This document shows, piece after piece, positions 53,873 through 62,173 of a stretch of 64,000 nt of DNA (position 1 is its first letter; each line of letters opens with the position of its first letter). A program made the position numbers and the translations under genes. The stretch is taken from contig NZ_JAHKRC010000006.1 of NCBI RefSeq assembly GCF_019345465.1, forward strand, positions 248,001-312,000. Reading direction: 5' to 3'. Below the pieces are notes generated by a model. That model was not told where the DNA came from. It did no database searches and saw only the letters and a program-made list of their open reading frames with translations. Source of the DNA: Pseudomonas sp. NKUCC02_KPG (GTDB lineage: Bacteria; Pseudomonadota; Gammaproteobacteria; Pseudomonadales; Pseudomonadaceae).

Positions 53873-55987
53873 CTAAGTAAAACACCCGCGCGCGCGCAAG
53901 TAAGCTTCTAGCTCAAGAACCGGCAGTGGCTTGCTGAAAAGATAGCCTTGCACCTGATCGCAGCCGTTTTTCTTCAGAAAATCCAGTTGCTCAGGGGTCT
54001 CCACACCTTCGGCAATCACTTGCAGGTTGAGGCTATGGGCCAACTCGATAATGGTCCGGGCAATGGCTGCGTCTTGGGGGTTGGTGGTCACTTCGCGGAT
54101 GAAGGCGATGTCGATCTTCAGTTTGTCGATCGGGAATCGTCGCAGGTACGCGAGGCTTGAATATCCCGTACCGAAATCGTCTATGGAAACTTTGACTCCC
54201 AATTGTTGCAAAGTCTGCAAGCTGGCGATGGTGTGCGAAGTGTTCTCCATGAGCGAGCTTTCCGTCAGTTCGATCTCAAGCCAGTGGGGATCTATCTGAT
54301 GGTCGATCAGCGCCTGCTGAATGCTCGCAATGAAATCGCTGTCTATGATCTGCTGGCAGGAGACGTTGACCGCCACCTGAATGCCCTCCTCACCTGCCCG
54401 TTGCCAATCGGCGATTTGCTTGCACACACGGGTGATCACCCAATTGCCGACCTGGGAAATCAGCCCCAGGTTTTCCAGTATCGGCACGAATACCGCTGGC
54501 GAGATATTGCCCTGCCCCGGTTGTTGCCAGCGCAACAGGGCCTCGAGACCACAGACGCTGCCGTCGACCACACTGATCTTGGGTTGATAAAACAGCTCAA
54601 ATGTCTGCTGTCTCACCGCATCACGCAGGGCGGTTTCAATCGCTTGGCGCGTTGAGGCTTCCTCATTCATTTGCGCCGTGTAGTAACGATAATTATCCCT
54701 GCCGAGCTTCTTCGCACGGTGCATGGCGGTATTCGCGTGCCGGATCAACCCATGCGCGTCGTTCCCGTCGCCCGGGTACAGTGCAATGCCAATGCTGGCG
54801 GTCATCGCCGTGGACTGATCACCCAACTGAAAAGGCTCGCGCAGGGTTTCGCGCATGCGCTCCACGGTTTGCAGGGGATCTGCCTGACCCTCGCGAATCA
54901 TCAGGATCAGCGCAAACTCGTCACCGTCCATGCGCCCCACTGTGTCGCTCACATTAAGGCAGTTGGTCAGTCGCTGCCCCACCTGCGCCAACACGCGATC
55001 ACCCAGTTGGTGGCCCCAGGTTTCGTTGACGCGACTGAAGTCATCCAGATCAACCGTCACCACTGCCAGCTGCCAATGGCTGAGCGACGCTTGGGTCAGC
55101 CCCATTTGCAGGGTGGTAAAAAACAGTTTGCGATTGGGCAGCCCGGTCAACGTGTCGTAATGGGCCATTTTCAACATGCGTTGATCGGCGGCCTTGCGCT
55201 CAGTGATGTCATGGGCAATGCCGACGATGATCCAGTCATCGCCTGTCTTGTATGCCTGGCGGTGGACTTCTACCGGGAGGAAACTGCCGTCCTTGCAGCG
55301 GATTTGTGTTTCCGTGGCTTCGCTTGGGCCCTTGCCCGCGATGATCTGGTCATACAACATTTCCAGGTGTTCGATGGAGTCATCGCTGAGGTCGGCGGGT
55401 GTTTTACCCAGCAGCTCTTGCGCGGTAAAGCCCAGTACCTGGCAGGCCCGTCGGTTGAACTCGATCAAGCACATGGTGCTGCGATTGATCAGAAATATGG
55501 CATCGCCCGAAGCATCCATCGCCGAGCGAAAGCGCTCAAGGTCGATGGTGCGTTGTTGCAATTGCTCTTCCAGCATCAGGCTGTGGCTTTTCAAATAATC
55601 GCCGAACGCCTTGAGCCTCAAAAGGTTGCGCACCCGCAACCACAACTCTGCACTTTCCACGGGTTTGCTGAGGAAGTCTTCGGCGCCTGCTTCCAGGCCG
55701 CAAATACGCGCACTGTGCTCACCAAGGGCGGACAGCATGATGATCGGGATATTCGACGTGGCCTTGTTCGTCTTGAGCTGGCGGGCAACGTCGAAACCGT
55801 CCATGCCCGGCATCATGATGTCGAGCAGGATCAAGTCGGGTGGCTGTTCCTCGACCATGACAAGGGCCTCTTCTCCCGAACTGGCGGCCAGGGTTTGATA
55901 CCCCTGATTCTCCAGCAGGATCTTCAGCAGTTTTCGGACATGGGGTTCATCATCGACAATCAATAAGGTAGCGGCAGGGTTGGGCAT
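53873..55987 (-). CDS. Response regulator with PAS, GGDEF and EAL domains
   Basis: 704 residues. Receiver 1-120 with D56 in LILLDIMMP and K108 region; PAS about 150-270; GGDEF domain about 275-435, where the site reads RMDGDEF (D354-G-D-E-F358), i.e. the first Gly is replaced by Asp; EAL domain 450-700 with E482-A-L-L-R-W and downstream ELTESSLM and DDFGTGYSSL. The EAL half looks competent to hydrolyse cyclic di-GMP; synthesis by the altered GGDEF is uncertain and it may instead be regulatory. No membrane helix. Last gene of a unit with a kinase and a lone receiver, which probably phosphorylate it. Confidence 0.9.
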   Translation of the reverse strand: MPNPAATLLIVDDEPHVRKLLKILLENQGYQTLAASSGEEALVMVEEQPPDLILLDIMMPGMDGFDVARQLKTNKATSNIPIIMLSALGEHSARICGLEAGAEDFLSKPVESAELWLRVRNLLRLKAFGDYLKSHSLMLEEQLQQRTIDLERFRSAMDASGDAIFLINRSTMCLIEFNRRACQVLGFTAQELLGKTPADLSDDSIEHLEMLYDQIIAGKGPSEATETQIRCKDGSFLPVEVHRQAYKTGDDWIIVGIAHDITERKAADQRMLKMAHYDTLTGLPNRKLFFTTLQMGLTQASLSHWQLAVVTVDLDDFSRVNETWGHQLGDRVLAQVGQRLTNCLNVSDTVGRMDGDEFALILMIREGQADPLQTVERMRETLREPFQLGDQSTAMTASIGIALYPGDGNDAHGLIRHANTAMHRAKKLGRDNYRYYTAQMNEEASTRQAIETALRDAVRQQTFELFYQPKISVVDGSVCGLEALLRWQQPGQGNISPAVFVPILENLGLISQVGNWVITRVCKQIADWQRAGEEGIQVAVNVSCQQIIDSDFIASIQQALIDHQIDPHWLEIELTESSLMENTSHTIASLQTLQQLGVKVSIDDFGTGYSSLAYLRRFPIDKLKIDIAFIREVTTNPQDAAIARTIIELAHSLNLQVIAEGVETPEQLDFLKKNGCDQVQGYLFSKPLPVLELEAYLRARGCFT

Positions 55988-55996
55988 AGGAAGTGC

Positions 55997-56386
55997 TCAA
56001 TGAGAGGGCTGCTGAGGCCGATTGCCTTGCAGCAACGCGTCGATAACCCGGTAAAGTTCCTTGTAGCGCAGAGGTTTGATGATGTAGGCATTACACCCCG
56101 CCAGCCGTGTTTTTTCTTCGTCTTCCTTCATGGCCATGGCAGTGAGCGCGATCACCGGGATGGCCGCGGTCAGTGCATCGCTCTTGAGCAACGAGGTGGC
56201 TTTGAGGCCATCCATTCCCGGTAACTGGATGTCCATCAGAATCAGCGCAGGCTGCAGCTCTCGCGCCAGCTTCAGCCCGGTTTCCGCATCTGCCGCACAA
56301 ATCACGCTGTGGCCGGCACTGGTCAGCAGCAACCGGGCCAGCCGCATGTTGGCGGCATTGTCTTCGACGATCAGGATCTCGGCCAT
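55997..56386 (-). CDS. Single-domain response regulator
   Basis: 129 residues, CheY-like only: acidic pair E8-D9, phosphorylated D52 in ALILMDIQLPGMDG and the Lys of YIIKPL. The start overlaps the kinase gene by 16 bp and the stop is 9 bp from the REC-PAS-GGDEF-EAL gene, so the three are one operon. Without an output domain it may act as a phosphate relay or sink. Confidence 0.9.
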   Translation of the reverse strand: MAEILIVEDNAANMRLARLLLTSAGHSVICAADAETGLKLARELQPALILMDIQLPGMDGLKATSLLKSDALTAAIPVIALTAMAMKEDEEKTRLAGCNAYIIKPLRYKELYRVIDALLQGNRPQQPSH

Positions 56387-58101
56387 GGCGCCTCCACAGG
56401 GGTTAAACGACGGATCGGCAGCCAGACCACGAATCGTGCTCCGGCCCCTTCCCTGCTGGTCACCGCGACACTGCCGCCATGCAGCTCGGTCAACTGTTTG
56501 ACCATGGCCAGGCCCAGGCCGGTGCCCTCGAATTTACGCGCCAGACTGCTGTCGATTTGACTAAAGGCCTTGAACAACTTGTCCATATTGCCCTTGGCGA
56601 TACCGATGCCGGTGTCACTCACGCTCAACTCCAGGAACACATCGTACTCGCTGTCCTGAACCTCGAAGCCATGCACGGGCCAATCACCCGCCAGTTTCCC
56701 CACGTGTTCACGGGTAACCTGGCGTACCGCCAACGTCCCTACGCCCCCTGGCGCGCTGAATTTCACGGCATTGGCCAGCAGGTTGTAGACGATCTGCTTG
56801 GTCTTGCGCAGGTCGAGCTCAAAGCTGCCGAGCTCGGCATCGGTAGCGAGTTTCAACTGGATGCGTTGCAGTGCGGCTTTCTCGCGCACGATCAATAAAC
56901 TGTTGCTCAGCAAGCTCTGCAGTTCGACGGGCTCCAGCTCCAGCGCCATCATCCCGGCTTCGACTTTGGACAGGTCGAGGATGTCATTGATCAGCGACAG
57001 CAAGTGTTGGCCGCTGTTGAAAATGTCGGTGATGTACTCGCGCTGGGTCTCGCTCATGTCACCGACCATGCCGTCCTTGAGCGCCTCCGAAAAACCGATG
57101 ACAGCGTTCAGCGGCGTGCGCAGTTCATGGGACATGGTGGCGAGAAACTCGGACTTCATGTGGCTGGCGTGTTCGAGCTCGATGTTCTTCTCTTCCAGGG
57201 TTCGCTCGAAGCGCTTGCGCTCTGTCACATCACGGGCAGCAGCGAACACGCCTTGCAACTTGCGGTCGCGGTCGTGAAAGGTCGCCGCGTTATAGGACAC
57301 AACGGTTTCAGTACCGTTATAAGCGCGTACCGTCAGTTCATAGTCGCTGACCTTGTTTTCACTGAGCACCCGCTTGATGGCAGCGTCGGCGCGGGCCGGA
57401 TCGGTGAAAAAGTTTTTGCACGGCGCACCAATCAACTCGTCCCGGGTACGCCCCGTGAGCGCCATCATCTGTTTATTGACGTCGGAAATGATGCCCTGCG
57501 GATCCGTCATCATCAGGGCGTCGATGTTCGACTCGATCAACGAGCGCGTATAAAACTGCTGGTCGCGTAAACGCTGATCCAGCAAGGCCTGGGTCGCTTC
57601 TTCTTGTTTGCGCGCCGTGTTGTCGGTGCCGATCAGCAAGTAACCGATGATGGTTTCTGCGCTGTCGCGCAATGAGGTGACCGACACCATTGCCGAGAGG
57701 CGGCTGCCATCCTTGCGGATATAGGTCAGCTCATAAATGTCCTCAATCCCGCGTGAGGCCTTGAATACCAGCGCTTCGAAGCCAGGAGTGATCGGTGTAT
57801 TGAGCTCAAGGCTCAAGGCGGCTGCGCGGGCAATCAATTCCGCAGGGTCGGAGATATCTGCCGGAGTGATCCGGTTGACCACGTCTTCGGACTGATAACC
57901 GAGCATGCGTTCGGCGCCGACATTGAAGATCTGGATGACGCCTTTTTCATCGGTAGCGATACTGGAAAAGTAGGCACTGTTGAAGATTGCGTCTTGAAGG
58001 GCGCCGGTTTTGAGCAGGGTTTTCTGCCGGCGAAACTCGACAAGCTTCTCTGCTCGGGACAGGGGCTCGGTGGGCGGACGGTCTACAGGCGGAGTGTCCA
58101 T
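56371..58101 (-). CDS. PAS-domain sensor histidine kinase
   Basis: 576 residues from the ATG at 58101 (MDTPPVDR), chosen over 58176 because the extra leader is Arg/His-rich and unlike the family. Two PAS domains lie at about 30-165 and 185-295, a coiled linker ends in ERTLEEKNIELEHASHMKSE, and FLATMSHELRTPLNAVIG carries H325. HATPase domain with NAVKFSAPGG and DTGIGI, GTGLGLAMVKQL. No transmembrane segment, so a cytoplasmic sensor, perhaps of redox or a small ligand through PAS. Cotranscribed with two receivers. Confidence 0.88.
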   Translation of the reverse strand: MDTPPVDRPPTEPLSRAEKLVEFRRQKTLLKTGALQDAIFNSAYFSSIATDEKGVIQIFNVGAERMLGYQSEDVVNRITPADISDPAELIARAAALSLELNTPITPGFEALVFKASRGIEDIYELTYIRKDGSRLSAMVSVTSLRDSAETIIGYLLIGTDNTARKQEEATQALLDQRLRDQQFYTRSLIESNIDALMMTDPQGIISDVNKQMMALTGRTRDELIGAPCKNFFTDPARADAAIKRVLSENKVSDYELTVRAYNGTETVVSYNAATFHDRDRKLQGVFAAARDVTERKRFERTLEEKNIELEHASHMKSEFLATMSHELRTPLNAVIGFSEALKDGMVGDMSETQREYITDIFNSGQHLLSLINDILDLSKVEAGMMALELEPVELQSLLSNSLLIVREKAALQRIQLKLATDAELGSFELDLRKTKQIVYNLLANAVKFSAPGGVGTLAVRQVTREHVGKLAGDWPVHGFEVQDSEYDVFLELSVSDTGIGIAKGNMDKLFKAFSQIDSSLARKFEGTGLGLAMVKQLTELHGGSVAVTSREGAGARFVVWLPIRRLTPVEAPWPRS

Positions 58102-58287
58102 TGATTCGTTTCCCGTTAACTCGCGAACCTGACCGTGATCACGGTGCCGTAAAGCGTGCTTACGGAAATCGCCCAAATGAGCGACTAAAGGCTTTTACAC
58201 CATAGCAGAGGTGCTGGAGTAAGCGTAAACAGGGCAGCTTTTGTTCACGTGCGGGCGAGTTTTTCAACTGCCTGCACGGGAATGACC

Positions 58288-59787
58288 CTATTTGCTTTTG
58301 TGGTGCTTCAACACAACCCAGACCAACAGGCTCAATGCGCCGACGAGTGCAGCCGCCGTCAGCAAAACCACACTGTGAGAGGCGCTGAAAGCCTTTTGCC
58401 CCGCTGCAGCAAGCTGCTGACCTTGAATGCCTCCAAGTGCTTTGGCCGCAATCATCGTTTCACCAATAGACCGCACGGCTGTCTCGGCAATGGCAGATGG
58501 AATGCCCTCAGGCAGCTGTATGGATTTTTCATAAGTGGATACCAGAAGAATACCGAAAACGGTAATGCCCAGTCCGGTGCCAAGGTCGTAACTCGTGGCT
58601 TCAAGGGCTCCCGCAGAGCCCGCTTTCTCCATTGGAATGCTGTTCATGATCGCCACTGACGAGGCGGTTAAACCAATGCTGAGGGAAAGCCCCAGAGCCA
58701 CCAGCATCACAATAATGGCCACCCCGCCGCTGCCCAGGTGTATTTGGGCCAACCCGACAAGACTGGCCGCAGACACCAGCAACGAGCAACTCGCAACCCA
58801 CCTCAGGCCAATCGCCCGAAGGATGACGCCTGCAAGAGGCCCACCGATTGCAGCCGCAATCATGAGCGGCATCATGAAAATACCGGCCTCCAGGGGGGTA
58901 CGCTCCATGACGAACTGCAGCTCTTGAGCCAGCAGCAATTCGAACCCGGCAAGCGCACCCATGGTGACGAGAGCCATGACGATACCCGTGCTGACCGCCG
59001 GAATGGAAAAAAGGCTCAGATCAAGCATCGGGGTCGAGGTATTAAGTTGCTTGCGTACAAACCAGACAAGCATCAGCGCTCCGAATACAAAACAGGCACC
59101 GGTAACGAATAGAGAGCTGTTGGTTTTGAAGCCCGACTTGAGGGCGTAAACACTTGCCATGACACCTAGGATCAGAATCACAGACTGTCCGATGGTCCAG
59201 TTTCCATCACCGACCACACTTCGTCGCGGTATGTAGGCGATCACTAAGGGGATGACCAGCAGCATCACGGGCACATTGATCAGGAAGACCGATCCCCACC
59301 AGAAATGCTCAAGCAGTGCGCCACCCACCAAGGGCCCGATGGCGGCTCCGGTGGAGGCAACCGCGCCCCAGATACCCAACGCCACTGCTTGATCGCTCTG
59401 ATCTTCAAACGTTTGTCGAATAATCGCGAGGACGCTGGGCATGACCATGGCGCCACCGAATGCCATGAACGCCCGGGCCCCGATCAACGATCCAACGTTC
59501 GGAGAAAAGGCGGCCAATACGGAACCGGCGCAGAAGATACCCAGTCCAGCCAGCAGCATTCGGCGATGGCCGACCCTGTCCGCCAGCGTACCCATGGGAA
59601 TCAGCAGGCTGGCCATCAACAACGGGTAGATGTCGATGATCCACAGAATCTCGGTACCCGTTGCTTGCAACGCAAGGGTCAGTGACGGAACTGCGACATG
59701 AAGAATGGTGTAATCCAGGACAATCGGCATGAAAGCCAGAATGACCGACATGAGGACTAACCAACGGTTTGAATTGCCATTAGACAC
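58288..59787 (-). CDS. MFS efflux transporter, DHA2 (14-helix, SmvA/QacA-like)
   Basis: 499 residues with about 14 hydrophobic helices. VLDYTILHVAVPSLTLAL and LADRVGHRRML are the DHA2 motifs, and ASTGAAIGPLVGG is motif C of drug/H+ antiporters. SmvA-like members expel quaternary ammonium and other cationic compounds. No regulator is adjacent except the sigma-54 activator gene, which is upstream on the same strand with a 247-bp gap, so it is probably independently expressed. Inner membrane. Confidence 0.87.
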   Translation of the reverse strand: MSNGNSNRWLVLMSVILAFMPIVLDYTILHVAVPSLTLALQATGTEILWIIDIYPLLMASLLIPMGTLADRVGHRRMLLAGLGIFCAGSVLAAFSPNVGSLIGARAFMAFGGAMVMPSVLAIIRQTFEDQSDQAVALGIWGAVASTGAAIGPLVGGALLEHFWWGSVFLINVPVMLLVIPLVIAYIPRRSVVGDGNWTIGQSVILILGVMASVYALKSGFKTNSSLFVTGACFVFGALMLVWFVRKQLNTSTPMLDLSLFSIPAVSTGIVMALVTMGALAGFELLLAQELQFVMERTPLEAGIFMMPLMIAAAIGGPLAGVILRAIGLRWVASCSLLVSAASLVGLAQIHLGSGGVAIIVMLVALGLSLSIGLTASSVAIMNSIPMEKAGSAGALEATSYDLGTGLGITVFGILLVSTYEKSIQLPEGIPSAIAETAVRSIGETMIAAKALGGIQGQQLAAAGQKAFSASHSVVLLTAAALVGALSLLVWVVLKHHKSK

Positions 59788-60034
59788 AATAAAGTGACCT
59801 TTTTTACCGGGATCCCGGCTTTCAAACGCTTGTCAGCCATTTGAAGCCGTTGTCGTTACCACGCTTGCGCCCCAAGGCTGCGCCGCGATGCTAACCGAAA
59901 TCCCCCCGCTTTCCCGCCGTGCAAATGTGAAGCTTTGTGAAGTCGCAGGTTTGAACCAGGACGGTCCGTTCCCGCCTTGGAAACCCCGGTCAAATACTGT
60001 CGGGGCGAGGACACTCGACGATCCCGCTCTGCAC

Positions 60035-61930
60035 TCAACCGGGTCGTGAAATACCGTGCTGGCGCAGTTTGCGATAGAGCGTATTGCGGCTAATCCCCAG
60101 GCGGGCGGCAACATGGGCGATGTGCCAATGTTCTGCCTCGATCAACGCCAGCAGCGTTTGCCGTTCGCAGACTTCCAGCGGGTTTTCGCCCGGCGCGGCC
60201 GTGGCGGGCGTTGTTGGCAGTAACTCCTCCAGGTCGTCCAGAGTAATGCGCCCCTCAGACGACAACGCGACCAGTGTGCGCAGACACGTACGCAGTTGCC
60301 GCACGTTGCCCGGCCAAGGCTGAGTCAGTAAACGCTCTCTGACACCTGCTTCCAGGCGAACCCTTGCGCCTTTTGCCTCTTCACGCAGCAGAAGGTCGAG
60401 CAAACTGCCCTTGTCTGAACGCTCGCGCAGCGGCGGAAGTTGCACGGTAAACCCGGCAACCCGGTAGAAAAGATCTTCGCGAAAGCGCCCTTGCGCCACA
60501 CAGGCTTGCAGATCCTGGTGGCTGGCACTGACAAGGCGGACATCGAGCGCACGTGCCGTCGCACCACCGAGCGGCACCACCTGACGCTCTTCAAGCACCC
60601 GCAGCAGGCGAGTCTGTAACGCCAGTGGCATATCGGCGATTTCATCGAGAAAAAGAATGCCGCCATGGGCCTGCTCCAGCTTGCCGATCATCCCGTCCTT
60701 GCGTGCCCCGGTGAAGCTGCCGCCGCGATAGCCAAACAGCTCGCTCTCGATCAGCGTCTCGGGGATGGCCGCGCAGTTGATCGCCACAAACGGCTGGTTC
60801 CTTCTGGAGCTGGCTCGATGCAGCGCCGCAGCAAAAGCCTCTTTGCCAGTTCCGGTTTCACCCTGTAAAAAAACCGGCACATCATGCTCTATAACACGCA
60901 GCGCGCGAGCAATGCCGCGCTGCAGGCGCGGGTCTTCGAGGCATACATGCACGTCATTGATTGTTTGGGGGGCAGGTGTGACTGAAGGCGCAGGGCGAAC
61001 AGGTTCTCGCAACTGTACGTAAACCAGGCGCCCGTCCATCAGTCGCAAAGGCCAACAAACACTCGGTTGTGAACTGGCCTGACTGATCACCTGATCGACA
61101 GGTGTTTGCAGCAACATCGCCAGAGATTGCCCGACCACCTGGTCCCGGCTCAGGCCCAGAAGATCCAGCGCGCAATGATTGACTGAACAGATAGTCGCAC
61201 TTTCATCGAAACTGAGCAGGCCTTCACCCAGCAGCCCGACGAAGCCCGCCTCGGGATGGAAGCGCAGCAAATAGCGTTGAGGGTCATGCCCCAGGAAAAA
61301 ACAGCTCTCGATCAGATTGGCTGACAGTTGGGTCAACGCCATGGCTCTGAAGTAGTGCTGCTGGCTGTGATTATCCCGAATAGAAGAGAGGTTGAGCACG
61401 GCCAGCAACTCTCCATTGGCATCAAATATAGGGCTCGCCGAACAGCTCAGACCAACGTGCTTGCTACGAAAATGCTCATCACGACGGATGGTGACCTGTT
61501 GTTGCTCGACCAGGCAGGTGCCCACACCGTTGGTGCCTTCGCAATCTTCACTCCAGACCGAGCCGAGCCACAGCCCGGAGCGCTGGAAATCGGCTCGTTC
61601 GGACTCGTTGCACACACTGTCGATTGCCACACCGCGAGCATCGGTGAGCAGCACCACGTGGCCATCGCGTCCGAGCTGTTGGTGCAAGTGGTTCATCTGC
61701 CAGTGCGCTACAGCGATGATGTGTTCCAGGGGGGCGCGATGATCCTGCAAGCGCGGATGTTCAACCACATGAGGGGCCCGGCGACTGGCGGGATCGAGCT
61801 GATACTGATCCAGGCACCGACGCCAGGATCGGGTGATGGCCAGGTCATTAACAGGGGCTTGGTGGGTGTGAGTACCCTGCACGGCTTGAAGCACTAGTTG
61901 TGCATGGTCGTTGATCAAGGCCGGCTTCAT
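60035..61930 (-). CDS. AcoR-type sigma-54-dependent activator
   Basis: 631 residues. GAF domain about 70-215, PAS-like about 225-310, AAA+ domain about 330-565 with Walker A GETGTGKE, Walker B GGILFLDEIAD and the sigma-54 contact loop written GSFTGA instead of GAFTGA, and a C-terminal Fis helix-turn-helix ARLGISRNTLYRKLRQHGI. AGGGAG precedes the ATG at 61930. Divergent from a flavin monooxygenase gene whose promoter is of the -24/-12 type, which is its obvious target. The inducer is probably the substrate of that enzyme or a related ketone or alcohol. Confidence 0.9.
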   Translation of the reverse strand: MKPALINDHAQLVLQAVQGTHTHQAPVNDLAITRSWRRCLDQYQLDPASRRAPHVVEHPRLQDHRAPLEHIIAVAHWQMNHLHQQLGRDGHVVLLTDARGVAIDSVCNESERADFQRSGLWLGSVWSEDCEGTNGVGTCLVEQQQVTIRRDEHFRSKHVGLSCSASPIFDANGELLAVLNLSSIRDNHSQQHYFRAMALTQLSANLIESCFFLGHDPQRYLLRFHPEAGFVGLLGEGLLSFDESATICSVNHCALDLLGLSRDQVVGQSLAMLLQTPVDQVISQASSQPSVCWPLRLMDGRLVYVQLREPVRPAPSVTPAPQTINDVHVCLEDPRLQRGIARALRVIEHDVPVFLQGETGTGKEAFAAALHRASSRRNQPFVAINCAAIPETLIESELFGYRGGSFTGARKDGMIGKLEQAHGGILFLDEIADMPLALQTRLLRVLEERQVVPLGGATARALDVRLVSASHQDLQACVAQGRFREDLFYRVAGFTVQLPPLRERSDKGSLLDLLLREEAKGARVRLEAGVRERLLTQPWPGNVRQLRTCLRTLVALSSEGRITLDDLEELLPTTPATAAPGENPLEVCERQTLLALIEAEHWHIAHVAARLGISRNTLYRKLRQHGISRPG

Positions 61931-62014
61931 TATTCTTGTTCTCCCTTACGGTTGGAGCACGGGTCTGTTCGCAGCTTATATGAAAAGAACGCAATGAGCG
62001 CTTTATGCACCGAG

Positions 62015-62048
62015 TGACACTCTGTCATCCACCCTTCACGAATTCGTG
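62015..62048. promoter_or_regulatory. Candidate upstream activator sites
   Basis: TGACACTCTGTCA (62015-62027) is a palindrome with a 3-nt centre, and CACGAATTCGTG (62037-62048) follows; both lie about 70-100 bp before the sigma-54 promoter at 62116, the expected place for binding of the AcoR-type protein. TGTCA-type palindromes are typical of such activators. Confidence 0.6.
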
Positions 62049-62115
62049 ACAGATCTGCGAATCAACACTTCAGCAATACCGCAGCAAGAGCTCTGCAATG
62101 GGGCTTTTGCGAAGG

Positions 62116-62131
62116 TGGCCCGAGCCTTGCT
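62116..62131 (+). promoter_or_regulatory. Sigma-54 -24/-12 promoter for the monooxygenase gene
   Basis: TGGCCCGAGCCTTGCT: GG at 62117-62118 and GC at 62129-62130 with ten bases between, and TTGCT at -12. Predicted start about 30 nt before the ATG at 62174. The divergent sigma-54 activator strengthens the call. Confidence 0.85.
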
Positions 62132-62173
62132 CTGGAGCAGGTTGTACAAAAACAACAAGATCGGAGAAGCCCA

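Noticed and set aside
54671..55966. A 431-codon plus-strand frame opposite the GGDEF-EAL gene
   Set aside because: The opposite strand has an intact multidomain protein with all motifs; the antisense product shows no domain.
59833..60114. A 93-codon minus-strand frame between the activator and efflux genes
   Set aside because: It overlaps the 3' end of the activator gene, and its composition looks random.
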